Shown piece after piece: positions 49,301 to 60,800 of a DNA stretch of 64,000 nt (position 1 is its first letter; every line of letters begins with the position of its first letter). The translations under genes were made by a program, and so were the position numbers. The stretch lies in the NCBI RefSeq assembly GCF_017875465.1, contig NZ_JAGGMQ010000001.1, forward strand, positions 3,782,001-3,846,000, in the 5' to 3' direction. Below the pieces are notes generated by a model that was given only the letters and a program-made list of their open reading frames with translations, had not been told where the DNA came from and did not search any database. The DNA is from Winslowiella toletana. Lineage in GTDB: Bacteria > Pseudomonadota > Gammaproteobacteria > Enterobacterales > Enterobacteriaceae.

Positions 49301-49543
49301 AGCAACGCTCCCTAACGACTCGCTCTGGCCAGTTAATGATTACAGTTCAGCAGCACATCTGCTGCCCGATGCATAAGAAAATGCTCTATATCAGCAGCCC
49401 GATCAAGCGATTTAGCTAATCTCTGAAAAATAGTCTGTTGACCTGGCTTAATCTTTGATGGTTTATCAGTTTTTGCGGGTTTTTATTAGTGGATCGATAA
49501 TAAAGTGGTAAGAGTGGCGAAAAAGCAGACAGTCAGGGGCGAA

Positions 49544-49568
49544 TAAAAAGCCCGGCGGCGCCAGGCTT
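49544..49568 (-). terminator. nagBACD operon terminator
   Basis: On the minus strand AAGCCTGGCGCCGCCGGGCTTTTTATT forms a GC-rich stem with T tract, directly after the nagD stop. Confidence 0.8.
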
Positions 49569-49574
49569 GTGCAA

Positions 49575-50330
49575 TCAGATAATATCTATCTCCGCCACCG
49601 ACGGATAAATCCATGTCGGGCGGAAAGGCATGGCATCAATATCACTCAGGGTGGAGACACCGGAGAGCACCAGGATGGTGGCCAGACCGGCCTGAAAACC
49701 GGCGAGAATATCAGTACGCAGATTATCACCGACAATCACCGTATCTTCTGAGTGTCCCTGCATTTTATTCAGCGCCGCGCGGATAATCCACGGGCTGGGC
49801 TTGCCGACATAGAAGGGTTTGCGGCCTGATATTTTTTCGATACCGGCGCAAAGCGCACCACAACCTGGCGTAAAGCCGCGGCCATGACTGTCCGGATTGG
49901 TGGCAATAAAGCGGGCGCCACTGGCGACGAAAAAGGCCGCTTTATGCATCATGTCCCAGTTAAAGGAGCGCGTCTCACCGACAATTACAAAGTCGGGATT
50001 GATATCGGTAATGGTGAATCCGGCTTTATACAGCTCATGAATCAGCGCGCCTTCGCCAACCACATAGGCTTTTTTCCCTTCCTGACGGCGCAGAAAATCG
50101 GCGGTCGCCATTGCTGAGGTGTAAAACACACTGTCGGGCACCTCAATGCCTGCTGATGCAAAGCGGTTGGCAAGATCCTGCGCGGTCTGAGACGGATAGT
50201 TTGTCAGCACCACCAACGGCATGCCGTTATCCATGACGCGATGGATAAATTCGTCCGCGCCAGGCACCGCGGTGTTGTCGTGCATCAGCACGCCATCAAT
50301 ATCACAAATTACATTTTTTAAGGTCATCAC
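49575..50330 (-). CDS. nagD: HAD-family nucleotide/sugar phosphatase NagD
   Basis: A 251-residue HAD phosphatase. DIDGVLMHD contains the nucleophile Asp, TNYPSQTAQDL is the second motif, and VIVGDNLRTDILAGFQAGL contains the C-terminal acidic motif. E. coli NagD (UmpH) prefers UMP and related nucleotides. It overlaps nagC by four bases and is the last gene of the nag operon. Confidence 0.95.
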   Translation of the reverse strand: MMTLKNVICDIDGVLMHDNTAVPGADEFIHRVMDNGMPLVVLTNYPSQTAQDLANRFASAGIEVPDSVFYTSAMATADFLRRQEGKKAYVVGEGALIHELYKAGFTITDINPDFVIVGETRSFNWDMMHKAAFFVASGARFIATNPDSHGRGFTPGCGALCAGIEKISGRKPFYVGKPSPWIIRAALNKMQGHSEDTVIVGDNLRTDILAGFQAGLATILVLSGVSTLSDIDAMPFRPTWIYPSVAEIDII

Positions 50331-51547
50331 GCTTCCAGAAGACGTTGCAGCAGAATGCCGTTAAGCATTGCGCGTTTGGCCAGCGCGAAAGCGCCGATAG
50401 CGGAACGGTGATCGATTTCAGATCGCACCACCGGTAAATTTTTACGGAAGGCTTTCAGTACCTGAGTGTTAATGCAGCCTTCAATCGCCGGCAGTAACAC
50501 CTTTTCAGCTTCAATAATTTCACCGGCAATCACCACCTTCTGCGGATTAAACAGGTTAATCGCAATAGCAATCGCCTTACCTAAATAGCGGCCAACATAT
50601 TCAATCACTTCACAGGCCAGCGGATCGCCCCGGTTGGCGGCTTTGCAGATCAACTGGATCTGGCAGTTGTCGATGGTCAGTGAGCTGGGATAGCCCTGGG
50701 TCAGCAGGTGGCGGACACGATTTTCGATGGCGCCATTGGCGGCGATAGTTTCCAGACAGCCAAAGTTGCCGCAATGGCAGCGCTCGCCCAGCGGGTCGAC
50801 CTGGATATGACCAATTTCACCGACATTACCATTGCTGCCGAGAAAAATCTGGCCGTTAGTGATAATTCCCGCGCCGGTGCCCCGATGCAAACGCACCAAA
50901 ATGGAGTCGGCGCAGTCGCGGGACGCACCAAAATAGTGCTCGGCCAGCGCCAGGCTGCGGATATCATGACCGACAAAACTGGTGACGTTAAAGCGCGCTT
51001 CAAGGTGCGACACCAGTGACCAGTTGTTCACATTAATATGCGGCATATAACGGATAACACCGTTATTCGGATCCACCAGACCGGGCAGAATCACCGAAAT
51101 GGCAATCAGTTCACGCAGCTTGCGCTGGTGCAATTCGCTAAAGTTTTCGATGGCAAGGAACAGGGCGTTTTCCAGCGTTTCCTGGGTACGTTCCGGCAGC
51201 GGATAATGCTCTTCGGCGAGGGATTTGCCACTCAGTTCATACAGCGTCAGCGTGGCGTCGTTACGGCCAAGGCGCACGCCGATAGTATTAAAGCCGCGCG
51301 TCTCGGTGACAATCGAGATGGCGCGACGACCACCGGTAGAGGCCTGTTGATCGACCTCTTTAATCAGTCCGCGCTCAATCAGCTGGCGGGTAATTTTGGT
51401 GACGCTGGCGGGAGCAAGCTGGCTGATATCGGCGATTTGAATGCGCGAGATAGGACCCTGCTGGTCAATCAACCGGTAAACGGCTGCGCTATTCAGTTGC
51501 TTTACGAGATCGACATTTCCTATTTGTGCCTGGCCGCCGTTGGTCAT
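50327..51547 (-). CDS. nagC: N-acetylglucosamine repressor NagC
   Basis: A 406-residue ROK-family regulator, the length of E. coli NagC. The N-terminal winged helix (QGPISRIQIADISQLAPASVTKITRQL) is followed by the ROK domain with the zinc site CHCGNFGCLET. It releases its operators when GlcNAc-6-phosphate binds, inducing nagBACD and nagE. Confidence 0.96.
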   Translation of the reverse strand: MTNGGQAQIGNVDLVKQLNSAAVYRLIDQQGPISRIQIADISQLAPASVTKITRQLIERGLIKEVDQQASTGGRRAISIVTETRGFNTIGVRLGRNDATLTLYELSGKSLAEEHYPLPERTQETLENALFLAIENFSELHQRKLRELIAISVILPGLVDPNNGVIRYMPHINVNNWSLVSHLEARFNVTSFVGHDIRSLALAEHYFGASRDCADSILVRLHRGTGAGIITNGQIFLGSNGNVGEIGHIQVDPLGERCHCGNFGCLETIAANGAIENRVRHLLTQGYPSSLTIDNCQIQLICKAANRGDPLACEVIEYVGRYLGKAIAIAINLFNPQKVVIAGEIIEAEKVLLPAIEGCINTQVLKAFRKNLPVVRSEIDHRSAIGAFALAKRAMLNGILLQRLLEA

Positions 51548-51554
51548 TCAGTGA

Positions 51555-52703
51555 TTACTCGCTTAGGACTTCGTCACCATTAACGATAGTCTGGATAATT
51601 TTATAATCGCGGGTGAAAACAGTCAGATTAGCGACTTTACCTGCTTCAACTGAGCCCAACTGCTTGTCCACGCCCATTGCACGTGCTGGATAGAGGGTTG
51701 CCATTCGTAAGGTTTCATCAAGCGCGATGCCTGCATGTTCGACGCAGTTCGCCACTGCTTCAATCATAGTAAGTGCAGAACCACTTAACGTCCCCTTATC
51801 GTCTACGCACAGCCCGTTACGATAGTATATTGTTTTGCCTGCAAAAATGAACTGATCAATAGCAGCGCCCGCCGGAGCGGTGGCGTCGGTCACCAGCACC
51901 AGTTTGTCACCTTTGATGCGTTTGGCATTACGGACATTAGCGTAATGGACATGTAAACCATCTGCAATAATGCCGCAGTATACCTCTGGTGAATCAAACA
52001 ACGCACCAATCAGACCAGGTTCGCGGCCGGTAATGGTTGGCATGGCGTTATACAGGTGAGTGGCGAAACCAATACCGGCGCTGATACCGCTCTTCGCTTC
52101 CTGATACGTCGCATGCGAGTGGCCTGCCGAGACAATAATGCCGGCATCGCGTAACTGACGAATCACTTCAACGCCCGCCATTTCTGGCGCCAGCGTTACT
52201 TTGGTAATCACATCGGCATTTTCGCAGAGAAAATTAACCAGTTCAGGATTCGGCTTGCGAATTAAGTTCGGGTTGTGAGTGCCTTTTTTCGCGACATTCA
52301 GCCACGGCCCTTCCAGATGCAGGCCCAGCGTCTGGTGGGCGTTCTGCGCCAGATAAGCACGCATTACTTCAACGGCACGTTTCATCAGCTCATCGCTGCT
52401 GGTGATCAGCGTCGGTAAAAAGCTGGTGCAGCCCGATTTCTGATTGGCTGATTGCATGATATTCAGCGTATCAACGCTAATCGCGCTGATATCGTCATTA
52501 AACTGCACGCCGCCGCAGCCATTCAGTTGCACATCGATAAAACCGGGAGCAATCATCGCGCCAGCCACATCGCGGGTGGCGACGCCGGCAGGCAGTTCCG
52601 CCAGCGGGCAGACGCGCTCAATCAGGCCATCAGCAATAACAACGGCATGATCGTCAAGGATTTCATGGCCGGTGAAAATGCGGCCGTGGGTTAATGCGTA
52701 CAT
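51555..52703 (-). CDS. nagA: N-acetylglucosamine-6-phosphate deacetylase NagA
   Basis: A 382-residue amidohydrolase-fold enzyme. Visible are [46 protein letters not shown] and VTDATAPAG, carrying the metal-binding Glu/His and catalytic Asp. It makes glucosamine-6-phosphate for NagB. It lies 20 bp after nagB and seven before nagC. Confidence 0.97.
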   Translation of the reverse strand: MYALTHGRIFTGHEILDDHAVVIADGLIERVCPLAELPAGVATRDVAGAMIAPGFIDVQLNGCGGVQFNDDISAISVDTLNIMQSANQKSGCTSFLPTLITSSDELMKRAVEVMRAYLAQNAHQTLGLHLEGPWLNVAKKGTHNPNLIRKPNPELVNFLCENADVITKVTLAPEMAGVEVIRQLRDAGIIVSAGHSHATYQEAKSGISAGIGFATHLYNAMPTITGREPGLIGALFDSPEVYCGIIADGLHVHYANVRNAKRIKGDKLVLVTDATAPAGAAIDQFIFAGKTIYYRNGLCVDDKGTLSGSALTMIEAVANCVEHAGIALDETLRMATLYPARAMGVDKQLGSVEAGKVANLTVFTRDYKIIQTIVNGDEVLSE

Positions 52704-52723
52704 ATCTGTTACCTCCAGGCTGA

Positions 52724-53524
52724 TTACAGGCCTTTCATATTTTCCGCTTCCATTTCGCGGAAATATTTCACTGTTTTCACTTTCAGTTCCATTGTGGAAG
52801 GCTCATCACAAACCACGACGGATTTAGCATGCAGCTGCAGGCAGCTGATGGTCCACATATGATTAACATTGCCTTCAACCGCCGCCTGTAACGCCTGCGC
52901 TTTCACGTGGCCGATAACCAGAATCATCACTTCTTCTGCATCCAGCAGGGTGCCAACACCCACGGTCAGGGCGTATTTTGGCACCTGATCAACATCGCCA
53001 TCAAAGAAGCGTGAGTTCGCAAGGCGGGTTTCATGCGTCAGCGTTTTAATACGGGTGCGGGATGCCAGAGAAGATGCCGGTTCGTTAAAAGCGATATGCC
53101 CGTCATTGCCGACACCGCCCATAAACAGATGGATCTTGCCGTAAGCGCGGATCTTTTCCTCATACTGACGACATTCTGCGTCAATATCCGCTGCATTACC
53201 ATTCAGAAGATTGATGTTTTCACGAGGAATATCAATGTGATCAAAAAAGTTACGGAACATAAAGCTATGGTAGCTTTCCGGATGCTCTTTCGGCAGGCCA
53301 ACGTATTCATCCATATTGAAGGTGACAACATGTTTAAAGCTGACCTGGCCCGCTTTATGCATCTCGATTAAATGTTTATAGGCTTCCAGCGGTGTTCCAC
53401 CGGTTGGCAAACCTAAAACGAATGGACGTTCTGCGGTCGGTTTAAACGTGTTGATGCGGTTAACGATATGGCGGGCGGCCCATTTACCCACCTGGGTAGC
53501 GGTCGACAGGGGAATCAGTCTCAT
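52724..53524 (-). CDS. nagB: Glucosamine-6-phosphate deaminase NagB
   Basis: A 266-residue isomerising deaminase that yields fructose-6-phosphate and ammonia. It begins [17 protein letters not shown] and shows [33 protein letters not shown] and [23 protein letters not shown], matching E. coli NagB in length and sequence, including the allosteric GlcNAc6P site region. It heads the operon. Confidence 0.97.
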   Translation of the reverse strand: MRLIPLSTATQVGKWAARHIVNRINTFKPTAERPFVLGLPTGGTPLEAYKHLIEMHKAGQVSFKHVVTFNMDEYVGLPKEHPESYHSFMFRNFFDHIDIPRENINLLNGNAADIDAECRQYEEKIRAYGKIHLFMGGVGNDGHIAFNEPASSLASRTRIKTLTHETRLANSRFFDGDVDQVPKYALTVGVGTLLDAEEVMILVIGHVKAQALQAAVEGNVNHMWTISCLQLHAKSVVVCDEPSTMELKVKTVKYFREMEAENMKGL

Positions 53525-53857
53525 GTTTCACCTCATATTAAGCAAAATTGAATCAGATTTAACACGGTATTACGGCCGTTATCACTTAGCGTAACCTGCC
53601 GTGGCATAACTACCGAGGAAAAATCCGTGTTGATAATTCGGATCATAAAATAAGTTTGCAACTATAGCCAGTCGCGTATGTAAAAAACTGCGGTATTTGG
53701 TGATATCAGTCACAGATGCGCAGGTTTAATTTGCGAAGCGAATTAATTTTTTTTTACACTTCGCATCGTGGTGTGTACTGTCATCAGGTTAACTGAAAAT
53801 TGTGAAAATAAAACCAAACAGTTTCAGTGGCCTTGTCGGCTTTCGGAGGGGGAAAAG
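53525..53857. promoter_or_regulatory. Divergent nagB-nagE regulatory region with CRP and NagC-type sites
   Basis: A 333-bp gap without a gene. A CRP-like site GGTGA-TATCAG-TCACA lies at 53699-53714. A near-perfect palindrome TTAATTTGCGAAGCGAATTAA lies at 53726-53746, and an AAAATAA half-site with GATAATT lies near 53636-53652. This matches the E. coli plan, where NagC binds two operators to form a loop and CRP activates both genes. Confidence 0.65.
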
Positions 53858-55897
53858 GTGAATATTTTAAGTTACTTACAAAAAGTAGGCCGGGCACTGA
53901 TGGTGCCGGTGGCAACACTGCCGGCAGCAGCCATTTTAATGGGTGTGGGTTACTGGCTCGACCCTGATACATGGGGAGCGGGCAATGCGCTGGCGGCCCT
54001 GTTAATCAAGTCGGGTTCCGCCATTATCGAAAATATGTCCGTACTGTTCGCAATTGGTGTGGCGTACGGCATGTCTAAAGATAAAGACGGCGCCGCCGCG
54101 CTGACCGGCTTTGTGGGTTTCCTGGTGGTCACCACACTCTGCTCACCTGCAGCGGTGTCGATGATTCAGAAGATCCCGTTAGACCAGGTGCCTGCCGCCT
54201 TTGGTAAAATCAATAACCAGTTTGTCGGTATCCTGGTGGGGATTATCTCGGCGGAAGTGTATAACCGCTTCAGCCATGTGGAACTGCCGAAAGCGCTGTC
54301 GTTTTTCAGCGGGCGCCGTCTGGTGCCGATCCTGGTCTCTTTCCTGATGATTCTGGTGGCGTTTGTCCTGATGTACCTGTGGCCAATGATTTTCGGTGGC
54401 CTGGTCAACTTCGGTGAACATATTCAGAAACTCGGATCGGCTGGCGCGGGTATTTACGCCTTCTTTAACCGTCTGCTGATCCCGGTGGGCCTGCACCACG
54501 CGCTGAACTCGGTATTCTGGTTCGACGTGGCCGGCATCAATGATATTCCTAATTTCCTCGGCGGTGGCCAGTCCATCGAAAGCGGCAAAGGCATTGTCGG
54601 GATTACCGGACGTTATCAGGCGGGCTTCTTCCCGATTATGATGTTTGGTCTGCCGGGTGCGGCGCTGGCAATCTATCACTGCGCCCGTCCGGAAAACCGC
54701 GCCAAAGTCGCCGGCATTATGCTGGCGGCGGCGTTTGCTTCCTTCTTTACCGGGATTACCGAGCCGCTGGAATTCTCCTTTATGTTCGTGGCGCCGGTAC
54801 TGTATGTGATCCACGCCTTCCTGACTGGTGTGTCAGTATTTATCGCCGCCAGCATGCACTGGATTGCCGGTTTTGGCTTTAGCGCCGGTCTGGTGGATAT
54901 GTTCCTGTCAACGCGCAATCCGCTGGCGACACACTGGTATATGCTGATCCCGCAGGGGCTGGTGTTCTTTGTTATCTACTATGTGGTGTTCCGTTTCACT
55001 ATCAAGAAATTCAATCTGATGACGCCAGGCCGTGAACTGTCAGTGGATGGCGATGAAAGTGATGGTTACGACACTAGTGTTGATCACAGCGGCAGCGGTG
55101 AGTCGGAAACTGAAACTCTGGCGCGTCGTTATATTGGCGCGGTGGGCGGTTCTGAAAATCTGACCGGCATTGATGCCTGTATTACTCGTCTGCGTCTGAA
55201 TGTGAAAGATTCTGGTGACGTAAGTGAGTCGGTGGCTAAGCGCCTCGGAGCTTCCGGCGTGATCCGTCTTAACAAGCAGAGCGTACAGATTATTGTTGGT
55301 ACCCGTGCCGAGACCATTGCTTCGGCGATGAAAATCGTACTGGCGAAAGGCCCGATTGCTGCGGCGGCAGGCGCCAGCGCCACCACTGCGCCAGCGGTGG
55401 CGGTTCAGCCACAAGCGGTAACCAACGCCTCAAAAGGGATTATCGCCACGCTGGTGGCGCCGGTAAGCGGTCAGGTGGTGGCTCTTGATCAGGTGCCGGA
55501 CGAAGCTTTTGCCAGCAAAGCGGTGGGTGAGGGGCTGGCGATTATTCCTGACAGCAAAACCGTGGTCGCGCCGATTGCCGGAACAGTGGTGAAGATCTTT
55601 AATACCAACCATGCCTTTTGTCTGGAAACCGATAATGGCGTTGAGATCGTGGTGCATATGGGCCTCGATACCGTGGCGCTGGAAGGTAAAGGCTTTACCC
55701 GCCTGGTTGAAGAGGGCACCAGCGTCACTGCCGGTCAGCCGGTGCTGGAAATGGACCTCGATTACCTGAATCAGCATGCCCGTTCGATGATCAGTCCGGT
55801 AGTGGTCAGCAATATTGATGATTTCGCCGGGGTGAATCTGCTGGCCAGCGGCGCAGTGATTGCCGGTGAAACCAAACTGTTCGAAATCAAAAGCTAA
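53858..55897 (+). CDS. nagE: N-acetylglucosamine-specific PTS enzyme IICBA NagE
   Basis: A 679-residue PTS permease. The GTG start at 53858 has GGAGGGGG upstream and lines up with the E. coli start NILGFFQRLGRAL; an ATG 30 codons upstream was rejected. EIIC spans about residues 1-390, EIIB holds GIDACITRLRL with the phospho-Cys, and EIIA holds VEIVVHMGLDT with the phospho-His. It is about 30 residues longer than E. coli K-12 NagE. Confidence 0.95.
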   Translation: MNILSYLQKVGRALMVPVATLPAAAILMGVGYWLDPDTWGAGNALAALLIKSGSAIIENMSVLFAIGVAYGMSKDKDGAAALTGFVGFLVVTTLCSPAAVSMIQKIPLDQVPAAFGKINNQFVGILVGIISAEVYNRFSHVELPKALSFFSGRRLVPILVSFLMILVAFVLMYLWPMIFGGLVNFGEHIQKLGSAGAGIYAFFNRLLIPVGLHHALNSVFWFDVAGINDIPNFLGGGQSIESGKGIVGITGRYQAGFFPIMMFGLPGAALAIYHCARPENRAKVAGIMLAAAFASFFTGITEPLEFSFMFVAPVLYVIHAFLTGVSVFIAASMHWIAGFGFSAGLVDMFLSTRNPLATHWYMLIPQGLVFFVIYYVVFRFTIKKFNLMTPGRELSVDGDESDGYDTSVDHSGSGESETETLARRYIGAVGGSENLTGIDACITRLRLNVKDSGDVSESVAKRLGASGVIRLNKQSVQIIVGTRAETIASAMKIVLAKGPIAAAAGASATTAPAVAVQPQAVTNASKGIIATLVAPVSGQVVALDQVPDEAFASKAVGEGLAIIPDSKTVVAPIAGTVVKIFNTNHAFCLETDNGVEIVVHMGLDTVALEGKGFTRLVEEGTSVTAGQPVLEMDLDYLNQHARSMISPVVVSNIDDFAGVNLLASGAVIAGETKLFEIKS

Positions 55898-55904
55898 ATG
55901 CGCA

Positions 55905-55969
55905 CGGCGGCGAGAACGCCGCCGCTACGAAATCGGCATTTATCTGTAGGGGGGCCGTTATCGGCGCCC
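55905..55969. repeat. REP-like inverted pair (copy F)
   Basis: A left unit at 55905-55928 ending CTAC and a right unit at 55946-55969 starting GTAG, with decayed stems. It lies between nagE and its terminator. Confidence 0.7.
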
Positions 55970-55988
55970 GAATGTAATGTTATAAACT

Positions 55989-56016
55989 GGGCGGGGAGCG
56001 ATTCCCGCCCTTTTTT
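55989..56016 (+). terminator. nagE terminator
   Basis: The stem GGGCGGGG / TCCCGCCC with a six-base loop, followed by six T. Confidence 0.88.
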
Positions 56017-56122
56017 GTGTAATTAGTCTAACAAACGGTTGTTTCCCTTCTCCGCTTTGTGGATCATACTCCGTTATTTCGTGGTTCAAATCACCAGCCA
56101 TATTAGTGTTGAGGAAATTGAG

Positions 56123-57790
56123 ATGAGTGAGGCAGAAGCCCGCCCAACTAACTTTATTCGTCAGATTATCGACGAAGATTTGGCGAACGGTAAGCACACC
56201 AGCGTGCATACCCGTTTTCCACCGGAGCCGAATGGCTATTTGCACATCGGTCATGCAAAATCGATCTGCCTGAATTTTGGCATCGCGCAAGATTATCAGG
56301 GTCAATGTAACTTGCGTTTCGACGACACCAACCCGGTTAAAGAAGATCTGGAGTTCGTTGAATCTATCAAGCATGACGTGCAATGGCTCGGTTTCCAGTG
56401 GAGTGGCGACGTCTGTTATTCCTCTGACTATTTCGATCAACTGTACAACTACGCGGTTGAGCTGATTAACAAAGGTCTTGCCTTTGTAGATGAGCTGTCA
56501 CCGGAGCAGATCCGTGAATATCGCGGCACGCTGACCGCGCCGGGCAAAAACAGCCCGTACCGTGACCGCACGCCAGCAGAGAACCTCGCACTGTTTGAAA
56601 AAATGCGTAACGGCGAATTTGCCGAGGGAACGGCCTGCCTGCGCGCCAAAATCGATATGGCTTCCAGCTTTATTGTGCTGCGCGATCCGGTGCTGTACCG
56701 CATTAAGTTTGCCGAACACCATCAGACCGGCAATAAGTGGTGCATCTATCCGATGTACGACTTTACCCACTGCATTTCCGATGCGCTGGAAGGCATTACC
56801 CACTCGCTCTGCACGCTGGAGTTCCAGGATAACCGTCGCCTGTATGACTGGGTGCTGGATAACATCACTATTCCTGCCCATCCGCGTCAGTATGAGTTCT
56901 CACGTCTGAATCTCGAATACGCCATTATGTCGAAGCGCAAGCTGAACCAGCTGGTGACTGAGAAAGTGGTGGAAGGCTGGGACGATCCGCGCATGCTGAC
57001 CGTTTCCGGTCTGCGTCGTCGTGGCTATAGCGCCGCTTCGATTCGCGAGTTCTGCCGCCGTATCGGCGTGACCAAACAGGACAATATCGTGGAGATGGCC
57101 TCGCTGGAGTCCTGCATTCGTGATGACCTCAACGAAAATGCGCCACGCGCGATGGCGGTGCTTGACCCGGTTAAAATCGTAATAGAGAACTTACCGGCCG
57201 GATATGAAGAGGTGCTCACTATGCCTTGCCATCCGAATAAACCGGAAATGGGCAGCCGTGAAGTGCCGTTCAGCCGCGAAGTGTGGATTGACCGTGCTGA
57301 CTTCCGTGAAGAAGCCAACAAGCAGTACAAGCGGCTGGTGCTGGGTAAAGAAGTGCGTCTGCGTAATGCTTACGTGATCAAAGCCGAGCGTGTGGCGAAA
57401 GATGAAGCGGGCAATATCACCTGCCTGTACTGCACCTGCGATACCGATACCTTAAGCAAGGATCCGGCGGACGGACGTAAAGTGAAAGGGGTGATTCACT
57501 GGGTTTCCGCGGTACATGCATTACCGGCAGAATTCCGCCTCTACGATCGTCTGTTTAGCGTCGCCAACCCGGGGGCGGCTGAGGATTTCCTTACCACCAT
57601 TAATCCGGAATCACTGGTGATTCGCCAGGGCTTTGTTGAGCCTGGTTTGCAGGCCGCTGAAGCCAGCAGCCCTTATCAGTTCGAGCGCGAAGGCTATTTC
57701 TGCGCCGACAGCCGTTACTCCAGCGCGACAAACCTGGTATTTAACCGTACCGTCGGTCTGCGTGATACCTGGACCAAAATCGGTGCATAG
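56123..57790 (+). CDS. glnS: Glutaminyl-tRNA synthetase GlnS
   Basis: A 555-residue class I synthetase. The start at 56123 ([10 protein letters not shown]) equals E. coli; an upstream in-frame Met was rejected. The HIGH motif is [15 protein letters not shown] and the KMSKS-like motif MSKRKL. The C-terminal beta-barrel anticodon-binding domain ends [11 protein letters not shown]. In E. coli the next genes are chiP, chiQ and fur; here the AT-rich island follows at once. Confidence 0.97.
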   Translation: MSEAEARPTNFIRQIIDEDLANGKHTSVHTRFPPEPNGYLHIGHAKSICLNFGIAQDYQGQCNLRFDDTNPVKEDLEFVESIKHDVQWLGFQWSGDVCYSSDYFDQLYNYAVELINKGLAFVDELSPEQIREYRGTLTAPGKNSPYRDRTPAENLALFEKMRNGEFAEGTACLRAKIDMASSFIVLRDPVLYRIKFAEHHQTGNKWCIYPMYDFTHCISDALEGITHSLCTLEFQDNRRLYDWVLDNITIPAHPRQYEFSRLNLEYAIMSKRKLNQLVTEKVVEGWDDPRMLTVSGLRRRGYSAASIREFCRRIGVTKQDNIVEMASLESCIRDDLNENAPRAMAVLDPVKIVIENLPAGYEEVLTMPCHPNKPEMGSREVPFSREVWIDRADFREEANKQYKRLVLGKEVRLRNAYVIKAERVAKDEAGNITCLYCTCDTDTLSKDPADGRKVKGVIHWVSAVHALPAEFRLYDRLFSVANPGAAEDFLTTINPESLVIRQGFVEPGLQAAEASSPYQFEREGYFCADSRYSSATNLVFNRTVGLRDTWTKIGA

Positions 57791-57811
57791 GCCGTAGCCG
57801 CAGCAAAACAG

Positions 57812-57838
57812 AGGCCGCAACATGTTGCGGCCTTTTTT
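57812..57838. terminator. glnS terminator overlapping the stop of the convergent island gene
   Basis: The stem AGGCCGCAAC / ATGTTGCGGCCT is followed by TTTTTT and reaches into the TAA of the minus-strand 1373-codon gene. The T run on the other side is weaker. Confidence 0.85.
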
Positions 57839-60800
57839 AGCTTTTAGTACGCTTTTCGAAAGTTAATTCGCCGGTTTTTGTATTGTAATACAGTTCCTGG
57901 TCGAGGGTTTCTGTATTACTGATCAGTTCATTGACCCTGTCCTCCGAATATTGCTGAGACCGCGCGTACGCCGCTAACGCGTCTTTATGGCTGCCAACCC
58001 CGCCAAAGAACCAATAGTTGCCACTGCCCTTGAATACCCACGCCCGGCCAGGGCCCCTGCCTTTAAAGCCTTGAACTGATTTCCCTACTCCCACATCAAA
58101 AGAAAAAAAGACCTGACTGTCGGTGTAACGGTGAAAATTCACGCGTTTAAAATCACCAGACAGCAGTGACTCAGTAGCTTCTGGCAGGGTAATACTGTAT
58201 GTAGAGTCAAGCATGGCATTATGCCACTCCTTACCAATACAGATGATCATCGGAGCCTTTTCCGCTGCCGTCTCGGCAGCAGGTCTATCAGATAGGGGAA
58301 GGAGGTAATGATCCGATGCTTTTTCGTTGATAAGCCGGTTAGAAGGAAAGGTATTGTTAACCGGCAGGCAATGGACTTCCTCGGGTTTAATCGTTATCAG
58401 TGAATGATATGTGACGGCCAGCTGGCTATCCGCTTGTTCAACGTTGCTGATAAGGGTGATTAATGCTTCCTGTAATGAACGATGGAGACATTGAATCGAC
58501 TTTTCATTATTAATTTTATCCGCCACAGCGAAAATCCTCTCTACAATATTTTCTGTTGTGTTCGCAGACCTGGCGACCAGCAAGCTGAATTGCTCTTTCA
58601 GCAGGTAGTTACAGAGGTTTTTTAGCATATGTTCTAAACCCTCGACAGAACTTACTTTCTCCGTTAATTGCTGCTCAATGTTGCGTAAGCACTGCAAAAT
58701 AAAGTTAGCAGGATTCTCATTTAATACAGAAATAAATTTCATCATTAAATTTTTAGTTGCCGAAGTCAGTTGCAGGAAACAGGGTGGGTTGATTATCCAT
58801 TTGGTATTTATGTTGATGCCTGCAGTAGCGCTGTTTTCTTTCATTTTCATATATGCACGCTCGAATATATCCCAGCCAACAGGATTAGAGGTGATAAGGG
58901 TGATAAGTGCCTGCCGCTCCTGGTTATTTAATACTGGTGGAGGATCCTTGGGGGTAAGACTGTAGCCCATCTCCCTTTGAATAATATACATAAAGGCGTT
59001 ATATCCTGATTCTTCGCTGGTCAGGTTGTTATTAATTACAGCGAGGGCACTAAACAGTTTGTCGCGATTTTTAATGGTGTGTAACGCACTGTTTAATGTC
59101 ATGGTTCTGATGATACTTCCTGTTTTAGCCTCCAGTTTTCGGTTAAATGATTTTGCCAATGTCGAAGTGGTTATAGTAACATAGAGATTCTCGCTAATTT
59201 TATTAATATTAAAAATATCTTCAAGAATTTTAACTGACTTGGAAATGTCTGCTGGTTTTGTTATTTTTGAAAAATTATCACTAATAATTTCTGTTAAATT
59301 GTTAGTGATACTGTGGTTGCCCTCTTTTACCAGGTTAAGCTGAAGGAATAATACCCAGCCAATTAAGTTACTACACTGATTCTTACGTATTTCCTCTGTG
59401 GTTAGCATGTTTTTATTGATGGCCGATAACGTGTCTTTGAGCATTTCCTGGAAACGGTTAGCGGTTTGATAGAGATTGAATCCCTTAGAGTTAATATTGG
59501 CGATGGCTATTTCTTTAATGATATCTCTATCGGCTGTTGACGATAGAGATTTCAGAATGCTGGCGACAATTTCTGTGGTATGTTGTTGGGTAAATATTGC
59601 ATTAACCAGGAAGTTAAATTTTTGTACAAAAGGGTTGGCTTTATTTTCTGGAAGTACTAACGGTTCTCTTTTTCCTTCTTCAACATGTTTTTCCCATTTC
59701 TGGTATTCTTCAATGCTGGCGCCAGCCTTACCAATAACCAGACACTCCTCTGCGTCAAGCGTTTTAGTTTGAAATGGTTTGATCTTTTTCAGGTAATTAA
59801 ATAATATATTGATTACCGTCTCTTTTTTTTCAGTATATAGATCGAGGACTTTATCTGGCTGGTAAACGTCAATAAGTAGTAACATTACAATTGCATTAAT
59901 TTGATCATCTTTTTTTATATTAACGCCAAAGAAAGTGTGAAACATTTCCTCGCTATACTCTCTGGGTAAACGTTCATAGCAAAAGGCGATAAAATAGATA
60001 GTGGCTAATGGTCTGTTGCCGTCAAGGCCCAGAGGTAATATTTTCTCGACCTGTCTGGCAATAGCTTCACTCCAGGCTGGTGGTTGCTCGAAAGCAGCAG
60101 TTATTATCACTGACATCGCGCGGTCTTCGATAATATATGTTTCTGAGTTTGGCGAATTAAAGGATATCCACTCTCTGATTTTAGAAAAATGGTTTTTAAA
60201 ACCATCCTCACAGAGAGTAATTAAAGGCCAGAATGCTTTTCTTACGAATCTCTCATAGCCAATATCCCTGTCTGTAATTGTTTTTTCTGATTTTTGTATA
60301 TAGGGGATATAACCATCTGCTGCCTGCATAAACAGAGAGAAGTAGTATTGCAGACGATTTTGTGTTTCTTTATTTTCTAAAGGTTTTTCTTCCAGTTCAT
60401 GATAAACCTGCTTGACCATTTCTTGCATTACATAAAGGATGGCATTAGGGTTATCATTTTTAAAAGCCTTCATGACAATATTAAAGGCGCTGTTGAATTC
60501 GTGATTTTTGTTATGTGAGGGTTTTTTAGCAATTATATAAAGATAGTTAGCCAATGCGTCACTATCTGATTTGTCCTGGATTACCATTGCGGTCATGGCG
60601 CTGAAAGCCCACGGCGGGGGATCCTCAATTTTACTGGCGATAAAGTGTACTTGTGTTGGAGTGACACGCTCTCTTGTCGCTGCGGCAGCGATTGCGCCCA
60701 GACTGGTTTTGTTTTCATTTTTGTTTTTCTGAATTATTCTCTTTTCTGCTGGTAATAGAGTGAATTCAATATCCAATAGTAGTGCCAGGAAAAATTCAAT

